From JALZUV01 sp963837025 (lineage in GTDB: Bacteria; Pseudomonadota; Alphaproteobacteria; Rickettsiales; JALZUV01), in assembly GCA_963837025.1 (NCBI GenBank), contig CAWILT010000002.1, positions 186,001-250,000 of the forward strand: 64,000 nucleotides of DNA, given 5' to 3'. How positions within the stretch are numbered: the first letter of the stretch is position 1; every line of letters begins with the position of its first letter. Of this stretch, positions 33,952-42,907 are shown piece by piece. Both the position numbers and the translations under genes were made by a program. The notes under the pieces were generated by a model that had not been told where the DNA came from, made no database searches, and saw only the letters and a list, made by a program, of their open reading frames with translations.

Positions 33952-35502
33952 TTAGGTGGCTATAGGCTGTTGGGCAGTCTTTTCGATAGGAATATTCTCG
34001 GGTAGACTAAAGCGAATAATCGTGCCTTTGCCTTCTTCACTCTCAATGGCAAAAGTGCCACCCATTATCTCAACAAACTTTTTGGTTAAAGGTAATCCTA
34101 GGCCAGTACCTTCATATTTACGGCTTAGTGCGCTATCCACCTGACCAAAGGGTGAAAGCGCTTTTGAGATATCTTTAGGCGCAATACCAATGCCCGAATC
34201 ACGTACTTCAACCGATATGGCATCTTCCTTCATATCACGCCACATGGAGACACGAATTTGTCCACCTTCCGGCGTAAATTTAACGGCGTTTGAAAGGAGA
34301 TTTAGCAGCACCTGCTTGACTTTTTTCGCATCCGTATAGAGGAAATAATGATCTTCGGGCACATCAGCCACGAGTGCTACTTTGGCATGTTCAGCACGTG
34401 GTGATACTAAGCGGATGCTGGTATGGATGAGCTTGGTAATATCCACTTCCTCAACCAGCAAATCAATCTTATCCGCTTCGGCTTTTGAATAATCGAGTAT
34501 ATCATTGATAAGGCTTAATAAATGTACGCCCGAATTGTGAATATCGCGAATGTAATCTTTATATTGTACATTACCTATTGCGCCCATGGTTTCGCTTTTA
34601 ATGATTTCAGAAAATCCAATAATTGCATTTAATGGCGTGCGAAGTTCGTGACTAATACTTGCCAAAAACTGGGACTTATTTTCATTATCAGCCTCAGCAG
34701 CTGAGGCTAAAGCAGCCAATTCAACGTTTGCTTCATGTTGACGCGCAATAATACGTTCCGCTTTCGCAGCTACGATATTAAGTGTGATGATAAGTACTAA
34801 AAAGATTAAAATAATGGCGCCCGTGCTAACATATTGAAAATGATATAAATGTTCCCACTGCCGTGTTATATCATAATAAATTTCGACCATGCCCTCAATA
34901 TTATTGGCTTTATTATATTGTTTAGATCCCGCCAATAAGGGGACATAACTGTCCGATAAAATAGGCATTGCCGTTTGAACAAGCGTTCCGTTCTCATAAT
35001 CACCATTAGCGATTTGGAAATGAGCGTTGGTTAGAATTTCAGATGCGTTAGAGCCAGCCTGTGCAACATTAGCGGTGGCGGTCATTAGGGCAGAATCTTT
35101 AACTTTAACACCCACATCATTATGGTTTAAAATGCGCGCTTGATTAAAGGTAAGCAGTTTTTGTTTATTAGGGCCGTAGATATTGACATGCACCACAGGC
35201 ATTTCTTCAAAATAACGGAAGATATCGCGACTGAAAGCTTCATAATTTTCTTTATAGCCGCGATATTGGTGCCATTGCGAAGCGGGTATTTTGCTGGCTC
35301 GGAATTGCCCCAGCATTTGCACGAATGGGTGCTCTTTCCAGATGTTATTGATAAAGCCTTGTGCAAGTACACGGTTATTTTTCGTCACTAGATCATGTAA
35401 ATCAGAACTTGCTGAACTGCGAAAATAATGACCCAAACCCACAGCGGCCAACACAATAATGACCAAACTAATAATGGAAAAATATCTAAGGTATGAAAAC
35501 AT
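33952..35502 (-). CDS. PleC/DivJ-type sensor histidine kinase
   Basis: Inner-membrane kinase of 516 aa. Membrane helices at about 8-26 and 227-247 enclose a roughly 200-residue periplasmic sensor. Then come His285 in the H-box SISHELRTPLNAIIGFSE and the segment DIHNSGVHLLSLINDILDYS. The ATPase domain has NLLSNAVKFTPEGG, DSGIGI and GTGLGLPL. The H-box through INDILDYSKAEA is characteristic of the PleC/DivJ group that controls DivK and the CtrA pathway in alphaproteobacteria. There is no receiver domain. The ATG at 35502 is chosen because it opens directly into the first helix. Divergent from dapB. The exact role within the CtrA circuit is inference. Confidence 0.87.
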   Translation of the reverse strand: MFSYLRYFSIISLVIIVLAAVGLGHYFRSSASSDLHDLVTKNNRVLAQGFINNIWKEHPFVQMLGQFRASKIPASQWHQYRGYKENYEAFSRDIFRYFEEMPVVHVNIYGPNKQKLLTFNQARILNHNDVGVKVKDSALMTATANVAQAGSNASEILTNAHFQIANGDYENGTLVQTAMPILSDSYVPLLAGSKQYNKANNIEGMVEIYYDITRQWEHLYHFQYVSTGAIILIFLVLIITLNIVAAKAERIIARQHEANVELAALASAAEADNENKSQFLASISHELRTPLNAIIGFSEIIKSETMGAIGNVQYKDYIRDIHNSGVHLLSLINDILDYSKAEADKIDLLVEEVDITKLIHTSIRLVSPRAEHAKVALVADVPEDHYFLYTDAKKVKQVLLNLLSNAVKFTPEGGQIRVSMWRDMKEDAISVEVRDSGIGIAPKDISKALSPFGQVDSALSRKYEGTGLGLPLTKKFVEIMGGTFAIESEEGKGTIIRFSLPENIPIEKTAQQPIAT

Positions 35503-35594
35503 AATCAATCTACAGTAAAGCACGAAGCGTATTAATATTTCACTAATATTGCATGTTTTTTGACAATACGAATCCAAAGGCGTAAGCGTAGTGT

Positions 35595-36380
35595 ATGAAA
35601 CTTATCGTAACAGGCATTACAGGCCGTATGGGTCGCATCATTTCGCAAGAGATTTTGAATAATCCTAAACTTGAGCTTATTGGTGTAACCGTCCGAAATT
35701 CCAATTTAATTGGTAAGGATGTCGGCGATATTTTAGGTCAACCTAAAACAGGTGTGACAGCGTTGCACCTATCCGATTGTAATTTTTCACACGCTAATGC
35801 AATAATTGATTTTACGCTACCTGAAGGACTGCCAGCATTTTTAGATAAGGCTATAAAACACACCGTTCCTATAGTGTTAGGTATGACAGGGTTAAATTTG
35901 GAACAAGAAGCAGCGTTAAATGCAGCGGCAAAGCATATTCCCATTGTGCATTCAAATAATATGAGTGTGGGCGTTAATGTGCTCGCAGCTTTAATTGAAA
36001 AAGCCGCTGAAACTTTAAAAAATGATTTCGATATTGAAATTAGTGAGTTGCATCATAAACATAAAATTGATGCTCCCTCAGGTACTGCTTTGTTATTGGG
36101 CGAAGCTGCCGCTGAAGGGCGGAATGTTAATTTGAAAGACGTGCAAGTGCATAGTCGGGCAGGCAAACGTAAAACAGGCGATATTGGTTTTTCGGTGCAA
36201 CGGGGCGGTGGGGTTATAGGCGATCATCATGTGTTGTTCATTGGTGAGAATGAACGAATTGAATTAAACCATCGCGCGCATAACCGCAGCATTTATGCGG
36301 ATGGTGCGATTCGCGCGGCGCAATGGTTACAAGATAAACCTGCTGGCCGCTATTCGATGCGCGATGTGTTGGATATATAA
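35595..36380 (+). CDS. dapB: 4-hydroxy-tetrahydrodipicolinate reductase
   Basis: NAD(P)H-dependent enzyme of the diaminopimelate/lysine pathway; 261 aa. The nucleotide-binding start is VTGITGRMGRIISQEIL; the catalytic region is SELHHKHKIDAPSGTAL with the His-His-x-x-Lys signature. Later come IGFSVQRGGGVIGDHHVLFI and ELNHRAHNRSIYADGAI. Stand-alone, between a divergent kinase and a convergent amidotransferase. Confidence 0.96.
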   Translation: MKLIVTGITGRMGRIISQEILNNPKLELIGVTVRNSNLIGKDVGDILGQPKTGVTALHLSDCNFSHANAIIDFTLPEGLPAFLDKAIKHTVPIVLGMTGLNLEQEAALNAAAKHIPIVHSNNMSVGVNVLAALIEKAAETLKNDFDIEISELHHKHKIDAPSGTALLLGEAAAEGRNVNLKDVQVHSRAGKRKTGDIGFSVQRGGGVIGDHHVLFIGENERIELNHRAHNRSIYADGAIRAAQWLQDKPAGRYSMRDVLDI

Positions 36381-36442
36381 TAACATTCTAATCATCCTAT
36401 ATTTATAAAATAACTGAATATAAAATTACCGGAAGGGTAAAT

Positions 36443-37174
36443 TTACGCTTTAAATGCCGCTGCTGCTGCGACAAATGCATCAAAAATTTTCGAATCAGCT
36501 TCGGTGATATGAAATTCAGGATGCCATTGCACACCTAAGCAAAAGCGATAATCGCGACATTCTACTCCTTCAATTACACCATCGGAAGCTGTAGAGTTGA
36601 TCATTAGTTGCGAGCCAACATTAGCCACTGCCTGATGATGCGCGCTATTAACCATAATTTCCGTTTTGCCGATAATATGGTGCAGCAATGTGCCTTCTTG
36701 TATGGTGACTGCGTGGCCTGCTTCATTTCGTGGGTTGGGCTGCTCATGTGCAAGCGAGTTGGCGATGCTATCGGGAATATGCTGAATAAGGCTGCCCCCC
36801 ATGGCAACTGCTAACAGCTGTTGGCCGCCGCAAATACCCAAGATAGGCATATCGCGTTTTAATGCACCGCGCACCATGGATAGCTCAAACGCAGTACGCC
36901 GTTCCTTGATACTCACCTTATCAGAGTTAATTTCTTGTCCGTAATAATGCGGTGGAATATCAAAATCGCCACCGGTTACAATTAGCCCATCAATCATATC
37001 TAAGTAAGATTCCACCAAATCAAGCTCATGAGGCAGGGCGAGGGGAATGCCGCCTGCTTGAGTGGCAGAACGTAAATAATTTTCGCGTACGGCATACCAA
37101 GGGTAGAGCGAAAATTGCCCTTTGCCGCCCAATTCATAATCGAGGGTGAAACCAATAACCGGCTTTTGAACCAT
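36443..37174 (-). CDS. Class I glutamine amidotransferase, peptidase C26 (PuuD-like)
   Basis: Predicted gamma-glutamyl hydrolase of 243 aa, similar to gamma-glutamyl-GABA hydrolase PuuD. The nucleophile elbow is GICGGQQLLAVAMGG with catalytic Cys; His and Glu are in GVQWHPEFH. The N-terminal IGFTLDYE and IDGLIVTGGDFDIPPHYYG fit the C26 group. No other polyamine-degradation genes are here, so the substrate is uncertain. Confidence 0.88.
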   Translation of the reverse strand: MVQKPVIGFTLDYELGGKGQFSLYPWYAVRENYLRSATQAGGIPLALPHELDLVESYLDMIDGLIVTGGDFDIPPHYYGQEINSDKVSIKERRTAFELSMVRGALKRDMPILGICGGQQLLAVAMGGSLIQHIPDSIANSLAHEQPNPRNEAGHAVTIQEGTLLHHIIGKTEIMVNSAHHQAVANVGSQLMINSTASDGVIEGVECRDYRFCLGVQWHPEFHITEADSKIFDAFVAAAAAFKA

Positions 37175-37301
37175 GTGAATTCCCTTAACTTTCCTTTACG
37201 AAGTGAGGCGCACGCGCACTATTTGCGATTATTGCACGAATAGGAGCGATTAAAACCTATTTCTCAATAGTTTTTTAACTTTCATAGCGTTTAATAGAGA
37301 T

Positions 37302-38105
37302 ATGTCGCTTTCATCACTCTTAGGTGTCCTATTTGGTTTTGGCCTGTTTTTCTTCTCAATCTTTTTGAGCACGGATAATTGGTTTGCTTTTGTAAGCCTT
37401 TCAAGCGTGTTGATGGTAGTGGGTGGAACCACAGCAGCTGCATTTATGAGCTATCAAGCGCGCTATGTGGTGCAGGCATTTAAAGCGATTGGCTGGATGC
37501 TTAAAGCCCCTGTTTCAACACGCGAAGGGCTAAATACTGAAATCTTACGCCTTATTCAATGGGCTTATTTAGTACAGAAAAAGGGCATCCCATCGTTAGA
37601 GAATGAAATAAAAAAGGTGAAAATGTCGGATCCGGTGTTACGCTTTGCGCTAACGATTGTAACCAGTGGCTATAAGCCTGAAGAGATTCGCGACATTTTA
37701 GATACTGCGTTGGAAAGCGAATTTGAACGTAATACCATCCCCGTGATGGTGCTAAAGCAAATGGCCTCGGCCGCGCCAGCCTTTGGCATGATAGGCACGT
37801 TGGTGGGTTTAGTTGTAATGTTGCAAGGTTTAGATGGCGATATGGCGAAATTGGGCAAAGGCTTGGCACTTGCTTTATTAACCACATTATATGGCGTGGT
37901 ATTTGCCCGCATGGTGTTTACCCCCGCTGCATTAAAATTATTGCAAAAAGAAGAGATTCAGAAATTTAGAAATGAGATGGTGGCCGAAGGGCTTATCATG
38001 TTGGCAGAGCGTAAAAACCCACGCTACATGCAAGACAGGCTTAATAGTTTTCTCGATCCGGATATTCATTTTAGTCTAGACCGCCAGCTGAAGCAGAAAA
38101 CATGA
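37302..38105 (+). CDS. motA: Flagellar motor stator MotA/PomA
   Basis: Inner-membrane stator subunit of 267 aa with four helices. The proline-containing ion-channel segment is ASAAPAFGMIGTLVGLVVML, and the long cytoplasmic loop is charged as needed for contact with FliG. The sequence pattern looks closer to PomA than to E. coli MotA. It overlaps motB by ATGA. Confidence 0.9.
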   Translation: MSLSSLLGVLFGFGLFFFSIFLSTDNWFAFVSLSSVLMVVGGTTAAAFMSYQARYVVQAFKAIGWMLKAPVSTREGLNTEILRLIQWAYLVQKKGIPSLENEIKKVKMSDPVLRFALTIVTSGYKPEEIRDILDTALESEFERNTIPVMVLKQMASAAPAFGMIGTLVGLVVMLQGLDGDMAKLGKGLALALLTTLYGVVFARMVFTPAALKLLQKEEIQKFRNEMVAEGLIMLAERKNPRYMQDRLNSFLDPDIHFSLDRQLKQKT

Positions 38106-38776
38106 GCTTAAAAGGCGGCAAAAAAAACTATAAATATAATGAACCCGATGATGATAGCTGGATTCACACCTTTGCCGATTGCGCTACATTATTATTATGC
38201 TTTTTTGTAATCCTACTTTCTATTTCAGAACCCAAAGCCGATAAGTTTGAAGCCATAACCGAAGCCATGAGCTCTGGCTTCGTAACCGATATGATAGAGC
38301 TACCATTCAAAGCGTTATATGATGACTTTCAAGTGATTATCGAAGCCTATGCGGTGGAGTTAGATGTTGCTGCGGAATATACCGATAAAGGCTTACGCAT
38401 TGATATTGGAGCGGGCGCTTTATTTGCACCAGGCTCGGCCACTATAGCCACAAGTGCCATGCCCATGCTGCGCGATATGGTCGTATCGATTAAAGAGATG
38501 GATATGGAGAACTATCGTGTGGTGGTAGAAGGCCATACTGACGACAACCCCGTAACTTTGGGTGGATTTGCCAGTAATTGGGAACTTTCGGCCATGCGCG
38601 CAGCCGGCGTAGCGCGTATTTTAGCTGATGAGGGGATAGATAAAGAGCGCATGCAGGTTTCGGCTTTTTCGGATGTACAGCCAAAGGTAAATAATCGTGA
38701 TGTGCAGGGTTTGCCCATTTCTGAAAACCAAGCACAAAATCGCCGCATTGTAATTCATGTGATGCGCGGCGAATAG
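38102..38776 (+). CDS. motB: Flagellar motor stator MotB/PomB
   Basis: Stator subunit of 224 aa anchoring the motor to peptidoglycan. A single helix carries the ion-binding Asp in HTFADCATLLLCFFVILLS; the pattern FAD...LLxCFFVxLLSxSE is that of PomB (Na+-driven) rather than E. coli MotB. The C-terminal OmpA-like domain has VEGHTDDNPV, NWELSAMRAAGVARIL and NQAQNRRIVIHV. Shorter than PomB in the periplasmic linker. Ion choice is inference. Confidence 0.92.
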   Translation: MSLKGGKKNYKYNEPDDDSWIHTFADCATLLLCFFVILLSISEPKADKFEAITEAMSSGFVTDMIELPFKALYDDFQVIIEAYAVELDVAAEYTDKGLRIDIGAGALFAPGSATIATSAMPMLRDMVVSIKEMDMENYRVVVEGHTDDNPVTLGGFASNWELSAMRAAGVARILADEGIDKERMQVSAFSDVQPKVNNRDVQGLPISENQAQNRRIVIHVMRGE

Positions 38777-38813
38777 TCACGTTTTATTAACCTGATGATG
38801 CTAAACTAACCCT

Positions 38814-41357
38814 ATGATACAATTGCCTTTAACGCATCTGCCCGCAGGGTCGACCATAATTTTATCCACCACCTCGCCCGATAAGCGCGCTGAATATGAG
38901 CAAATTTTTAAACGGTTTGATGTGAACTTTATTTTTCTGGATGATTTGGGGTTATCGCCGCAAAAAACCGATGAAATGACCAACCGCTATGACGGTAACT
39001 TGCTGCAAAAAGCTGAAGAAGTATCGCTCGCGTTATTTGCTAATTTAGATGCCATTACCCAAACGTTACGGCAAAAGGGCTTTGATGTGCAAAAGCCGAT
39101 TGTGGGCATGGTGGAAGATTCTGGCATTTCTATCTATCCCAAAGACCGCAAGCGTAGGGCTGCTTTTAATGAGGCGTTTAAAAAGCTAATTGAACAGCGC
39201 ATCCATATTGAATTTGAAAAAGAAGGTGAGCTTAAATCGCGTACCTTTAGCGGCATGGATGCCGATGCGGTGGATAATTATTTATATAATATGTTCCAAA
39301 ATAACCATTGGATGATTGAAGTGGGCGGTGAAAATTCACTACCTGGTCCTAATTTTAAACCCATATTTGAAGCGTTGCATGGCGGTTTGCGTGAAATTTA
39401 CGATGTGATGTATTTGGCTCTGCAACAGATTGCTACCTCACCCTCCGAGCGCCAATCAGTATTTGAGCGCAGGCGTATTCGTTTTCTTAACCATTGTTCA
39501 ATGATGCTGGTGCCGCCTTCGGCGAACCCTAAACAACATCTAACCGCATTTGATATTGTAACGGGAGAAAATAAAGGATGGCTCAAGTCGCATAAAGAAA
39601 TGGAGAATTTGTTCGCACGCCGCAGTAATCCCAAGATTATAGCGCACCAAGCGGGCGAATTTTTCAATGGCGATATGTTAATCCCCGATGGACAAACCCA
39701 TACCAGCAATATGTCGCAGCAAAACCTGATTGATGAAGGGATGCTATGGACAAAAAATGCTAAGCGCGCGCACTATTATCGCTTAGCTGCGGTGGGCTTT
39801 TTAAAAGAAAAATATGATATACCCATAGCGCCGCGCTATGCCTATGATGCGCGCGTTAGCAACCTTAGCCCGTTATCGGTAATGGTGCTTTACAGTGGGC
39901 AAACGCAACCATTGCTTGCCACTCATACCGAGCAACTTTTGCGCGATCTCGGTTATGACGTAACCGATATGCCCGCTCCGGATGTCTTGTTAAAAAAGCC
40001 TAACACGCGGTTGATGCAAAAAGTGGATGTGGTGTTAATCATCGCGTCACCTCACGCCACTAATATTGATAATGCGCAACTATTGCTGGGTGCGACGGTA
40101 GATAAACAAGTAATGCCCTCGGCTAAAGAAAAAACTATCATCGTCGTCAATAGCCGCAATAGCGATAAGCATGGCGCATTTGATGTCGCATTAAAAATGA
40201 TCCGACATGCTAAAATAAGCGGTTTGAAAAATGGATTATCTGAGGTGAGCCATATCGTAGAAATTGGATTAATACCCGAGCAAGAGGCTATGGCCGCCAA
40301 CCGTTTAATGGCAAAATTGGATGAGTTATTTAAAGTTGAAGATGCACGTAAACGGCATCGCTTAACGGATGTCGTGCCCATCCAAGCAGAAAAGCATCAG
40401 CCTGAAAAAACCGTGCCACCTATTCCGCTTGAGCAATTTAGCGTATTTGTGGCCGGCGGCGCGGCGAATGAATATCCGCTATTTAAAGCGCCTGCTAATC
40501 AACTTGGCCGCTTTATCTATTTACAAAATTGGGTGCTGGTTACGGGTGCTGGCCAAAAGGAAGGCCCCATGGGCGCCATTCATTCTGGATTTGTTGAGGC
40601 ATTTTTAGGTGATGTGCTCAACAATAAAGAACGCTTCAAACCCAAAGATATTAAAACCATTCATGATGTTTTGAGCAGTAAATTAACGGATATCATACAC
40701 CAAAAAGGCCTGCGTGGCGAAATGGCGATTCGTTATTTTAATGAGGTGATGCAAGCGATTTATCATAACCCCGATGCAGAATATTTAGCGCATCACGCGC
40801 CTGAGCTGCTGGAACGGTTGCTGCAACCGCGCGAAGGAACGCGAATGATAGGCGCATTAGGATCGCTCAAACAGCAAAAGCGTATGATTGGCTATTCTAT
40901 GCCGCCGCTTCTAATCTCAGAAGGATCAGGTAAATGGCCGCTGGGTATGAATGGCTATAATTCGGGCAATATGCAACGCCGTATGGATGAAATGCTGGCC
41001 AGTGCAGCGCATGTATTTTTAACGGGCGGGCAGGGAACCTATCAAGAAGTGATTGAATCGGTAAAATTAGCGTTAGTGCAACGCCACTCGCGCGCCTCCT
41101 TTGGCTTAGCCCCCAAACCAATCTGTTTGCTTGACCAGCCGGTCTATAAAGATGGAATTTACAGTGAGTATGGAACCGTTTTCAGACCCGTAATTGAAGT
41201 AATAACCGATCAATTAGCGCAAAATGAGCTGGTTCAATCCGATATTGGGCTTACCGTTTTTCATGATACACGAAAAATGGAATTATTTTTGCAACAATAT
41301 CAGCAAACAATCTGGAACAAAGAAGCTGAAAAATCGTATGTTGCAAAAATAATTTAG
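38814..41357 (+). CDS. ITPase/RdgB-like and LOG-like phosphoribohydrolase fusion
   Basis: An 847-aa cytosolic protein that I read as three parts. Residues 14-205 resemble the Ham1/ITPA/RdgB nucleotide pyrophosphatase: IILSTTSPDKRAEYEQIF at the N-terminal substrate loop, VEDSG (100-104), and SLPGPNFKPIFEALHGGL (175-192), matching the LPGPYIKWFLEKL block of ITPA, with about 70 extra residues between. Residues 355-505 form a Rossmann-like unit (VMVLYSG, VDVVLIIASPHATN, TIIVVNSR). Residues 543-825 resemble the LOG family: FVAGGA, WVLVTGAGQKEGPMGAIHSG, and NMQRRMDEMLASA followed by FLTGGQGTYQE (736-745), which keeps the catalytic Arg and Glu but has Thr for the usual Pro of PGGxGTxxE. Such domains would turn NTP into NMP and NMP into free base. 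It stands alone between motB and mlaA. Confidence 0.72.
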   Translation: MIQLPLTHLPAGSTIILSTTSPDKRAEYEQIFKRFDVNFIFLDDLGLSPQKTDEMTNRYDGNLLQKAEEVSLALFANLDAITQTLRQKGFDVQKPIVGMVEDSGISIYPKDRKRRAAFNEAFKKLIEQRIHIEFEKEGELKSRTFSGMDADAVDNYLYNMFQNNHWMIEVGGENSLPGPNFKPIFEALHGGLREIYDVMYLALQQIATSPSERQSVFERRRIRFLNHCSMMLVPPSANPKQHLTAFDIVTGENKGWLKSHKEMENLFARRSNPKIIAHQAGEFFNGDMLIPDGQTHTSNMSQQNLIDEGMLWTKNAKRAHYYRLAAVGFLKEKYDIPIAPRYAYDARVSNLSPLSVMVLYSGQTQPLLATHTEQLLRDLGYDVTDMPAPDVLLKKPNTRLMQKVDVVLIIASPHATNIDNAQLLLGATVDKQVMPSAKEKTIIVVNSRNSDKHGAFDVALKMIRHAKISGLKNGLSEVSHIVEIGLIPEQEAMAANRLMAKLDELFKVEDARKRHRLTDVVPIQAEKHQPEKTVPPIPLEQFSVFVAGGAANEYPLFKAPANQLGRFIYLQNWVLVTGAGQKEGPMGAIHSGFVEAFLGDVLNNKERFKPKDIKTIHDVLSSKLTDIIHQKGLRGEMAIRYFNEVMQAIYHNPDAEYLAHHAPELLERLLQPREGTRMIGALGSLKQQKRMIGYSMPPLLISEGSGKWPLGMNGYNSGNMQRRMDEMLASAAHVFLTGGQGTYQEVIESVKLALVQRHSRASFGLAPKPICLLDQPVYKDGIYSEYGTVFRPVIEVITDQLAQNELVQSDIGLTVFHDTRKMELFLQQYQQTIWNKEAEKSYVAKII

Positions 41358-41469
41358 CCATCAAACCTAACGCTGAAGCCATCTCATTTCATTTTTCAAA
41401 AAATAATTACAAAACTATCATCTACAGGTAATGAATATTTAACCCTTTGAATCGTATAGTAGTGTTAAC

Positions 41470-41492
41470 TTGCTGCTTGATAAGACAGCAAA
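41470..41492. repeat. Inverted repeat in the mlaA leader
   Basis: TTGCTG and CAGCAA pair around a ten-base loop, 20 bp before the mlaA start region. It may form a hairpin in the leader RNA; no T-run follows. Confidence 0.3.
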
Positions 41493-41511
41493 TTATTGGT
41501 AAATCGCAAGG

Positions 41512-42270
41512 ATGTATAATTTGAAGATCATATTTTTAGCCGCATTTTTTAGCCTAATGGCACCTTTCGCGGTATTCGCAGCAGATGAAGCAAATGAGTT
41601 TGCAGCAGATGATTATTTATCTTTTTCAAACGCGAACAGTCCAGAAGCACTTGATGGTGCGGAAGGGCTTAACCGTGCTTTCTTCAAATTCAACAGCGCT
41701 TTAGATAGCTATCTTATTTCGCCCATTGCTGATGCGTACACCTATATTTTGCCATCACAAGCACGTACGGGAATCTTCAATGTATTAAATAACTTAGAAG
41801 CACCAGTTGTTTTCGTAAATTCAATTTTGCAAGGCGATCCGCAAAATAGTTTTGTTACATTTTGGCGTTTTATCTTTAACAGTACATTGGGAGTTGCAGG
41901 CTTATTTGATATTGCAACTGAACTAGGCGTTCCTGAGCGCAATAATGAAGATTTCGGCCAGACTTTGGGTGTTTGGGGTGTTGGTCACGGTAGTTATTTG
42001 GTTTTGCCTTTATTAGGCCCGTCATCTTTGCGCGATGCGCCAGCGTTTGTTATTGATACCTTATTAAACCCATTCACCTATTTTATGAGTGATGGTGAGT
42101 TGATTGCTGTTACCGCTACACGGGTGATTGATACGCGTTCACGCTATGATCGCTATATCGATCAAGTATATGATACATCACTCGATCCGTATGCAACATT
42201 CCGTAGCTTATATTTGCAACGCCGTGAGGCCTCGGTTAAAAATTTCGCTGACGCTGACGGCGTTCGCTAA
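41512..42270 (+). CDS. mlaA: Outer membrane lipid-asymmetry protein MlaA (VacJ)
   Basis: Removes phospholipids from the outer leaflet of the outer membrane and hands them to MlaC. Of 252 aa, the first 24 are a signal peptide (ending PFAVFA). The mature core has LNRAFFKFNSALDSYLISPI, FWRFIFNSTLGVAGLFDIA, NEDFGQTLGVWGVGHGSYLVLPLLGPSSLRD and TRSRYDRYIDQVYDTS. There is no lipobox, unlike E. coli MlaA. AAGG directly abuts the ATG at 41512; a TTG at 41521 has better spacing and may be the real start. MlaC follows 48 bp later. Confidence 0.92.
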   Translation: MYNLKIIFLAAFFSLMAPFAVFAADEANEFAADDYLSFSNANSPEALDGAEGLNRAFFKFNSALDSYLISPIADAYTYILPSQARTGIFNVLNNLEAPVVFVNSILQGDPQNSFVTFWRFIFNSTLGVAGLFDIATELGVPERNNEDFGQTLGVWGVGHGSYLVLPLLGPSSLRDAPAFVIDTLLNPFTYFMSDGELIAVTATRVIDTRSRYDRYIDQVYDTSLDPYATFRSLYLQRREASVKNFADADGVR

Positions 42271-42318
42271 ACGTTCAATTTTTTAAATTTTTGATTCTTA
42301 TCTTGGAGGGTAAGCATT

Positions 42319-42894
42319 ATGAAACATAGTTTTATCGTATTTTTAATGACTGCATTTATGGCATTTTTTGCCCATGCTGATGAGCAAGCAGCTCGTGGTT
42401 TTGCTGAATCAACCGCTAATAAAGCAGTGAGTATTCTAGCTTCCGATGCTTCTGAAACATCAAAAGTAAGCCAGTTGGAAGATTTATTTGTTTCAACGGT
42501 TGATACTAACTGGATTGGCCGCTTTGTGGTTAGCCAATATTGGAATGATTTGGAAGAAGCCGAAAAAACAGACTATTTAGCTGCCTACAAGGATTTTTTG
42601 GTTAAGCATTATACGTCAAATTTTCAAGAATATGCTGATGGCACAACGTTTAAAATTACCAACGCACGCGCATTAAACGACGGCCAATATCGCATTGCAA
42701 TGAATATTATTCGCCCAAGAGCGCAGCCCGTTAAAGTAGATTATCGTTTGCACCAAGCAAATGGTGGCTACCGTATCATTGATATTATTGTTGAAGGTGT
42801 AAGCTTGCTTAATACACAGCGTTCTGAATTTAAATCCGTAATTCAGCGTGATGGTGTAACCGGCTTAACCAAGAAACTTAAAGCAAAGAGCTAA
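42319..42894 (+). CDS. mlaC: Periplasmic phospholipid carrier MlaC
   Basis: Soluble periplasmic shuttle of 191 aa that carries phospholipid between MlaA and the inner-membrane MlaFEDB complex. The signal peptide ends FFAHA. The family core includes VDTNWIGRFVVSQYWNDLEE, YLAAYKDFLVKHYTSNF, VDYRLHQANGGYRIIDIIVEG and QRSEFKSVI. A strong ribosome-binding site (TTGGAGGG) precedes it. The inner-membrane mla genes are not in the window. Confidence 0.92.
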   Translation: MKHSFIVFLMTAFMAFFAHADEQAARGFAESTANKAVSILASDASETSKVSQLEDLFVSTVDTNWIGRFVVSQYWNDLEEAEKTDYLAAYKDFLVKHYTSNFQEYADGTTFKITNARALNDGQYRIAMNIIRPRAQPVKVDYRLHQANGGYRIIDIIVEGVSLLNTQRSEFKSVIQRDGVTGLTKKLKAKS

Positions 42895-42907
42895 ATTTAG
42901 CGTTTTT

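Noticed and set aside
37185..37199. TTAA-N7-TTAC before motA as a CtrA box
   Set aside because: One core base differs; without binding data it is indistinguishable from chance in AT-rich DNA.
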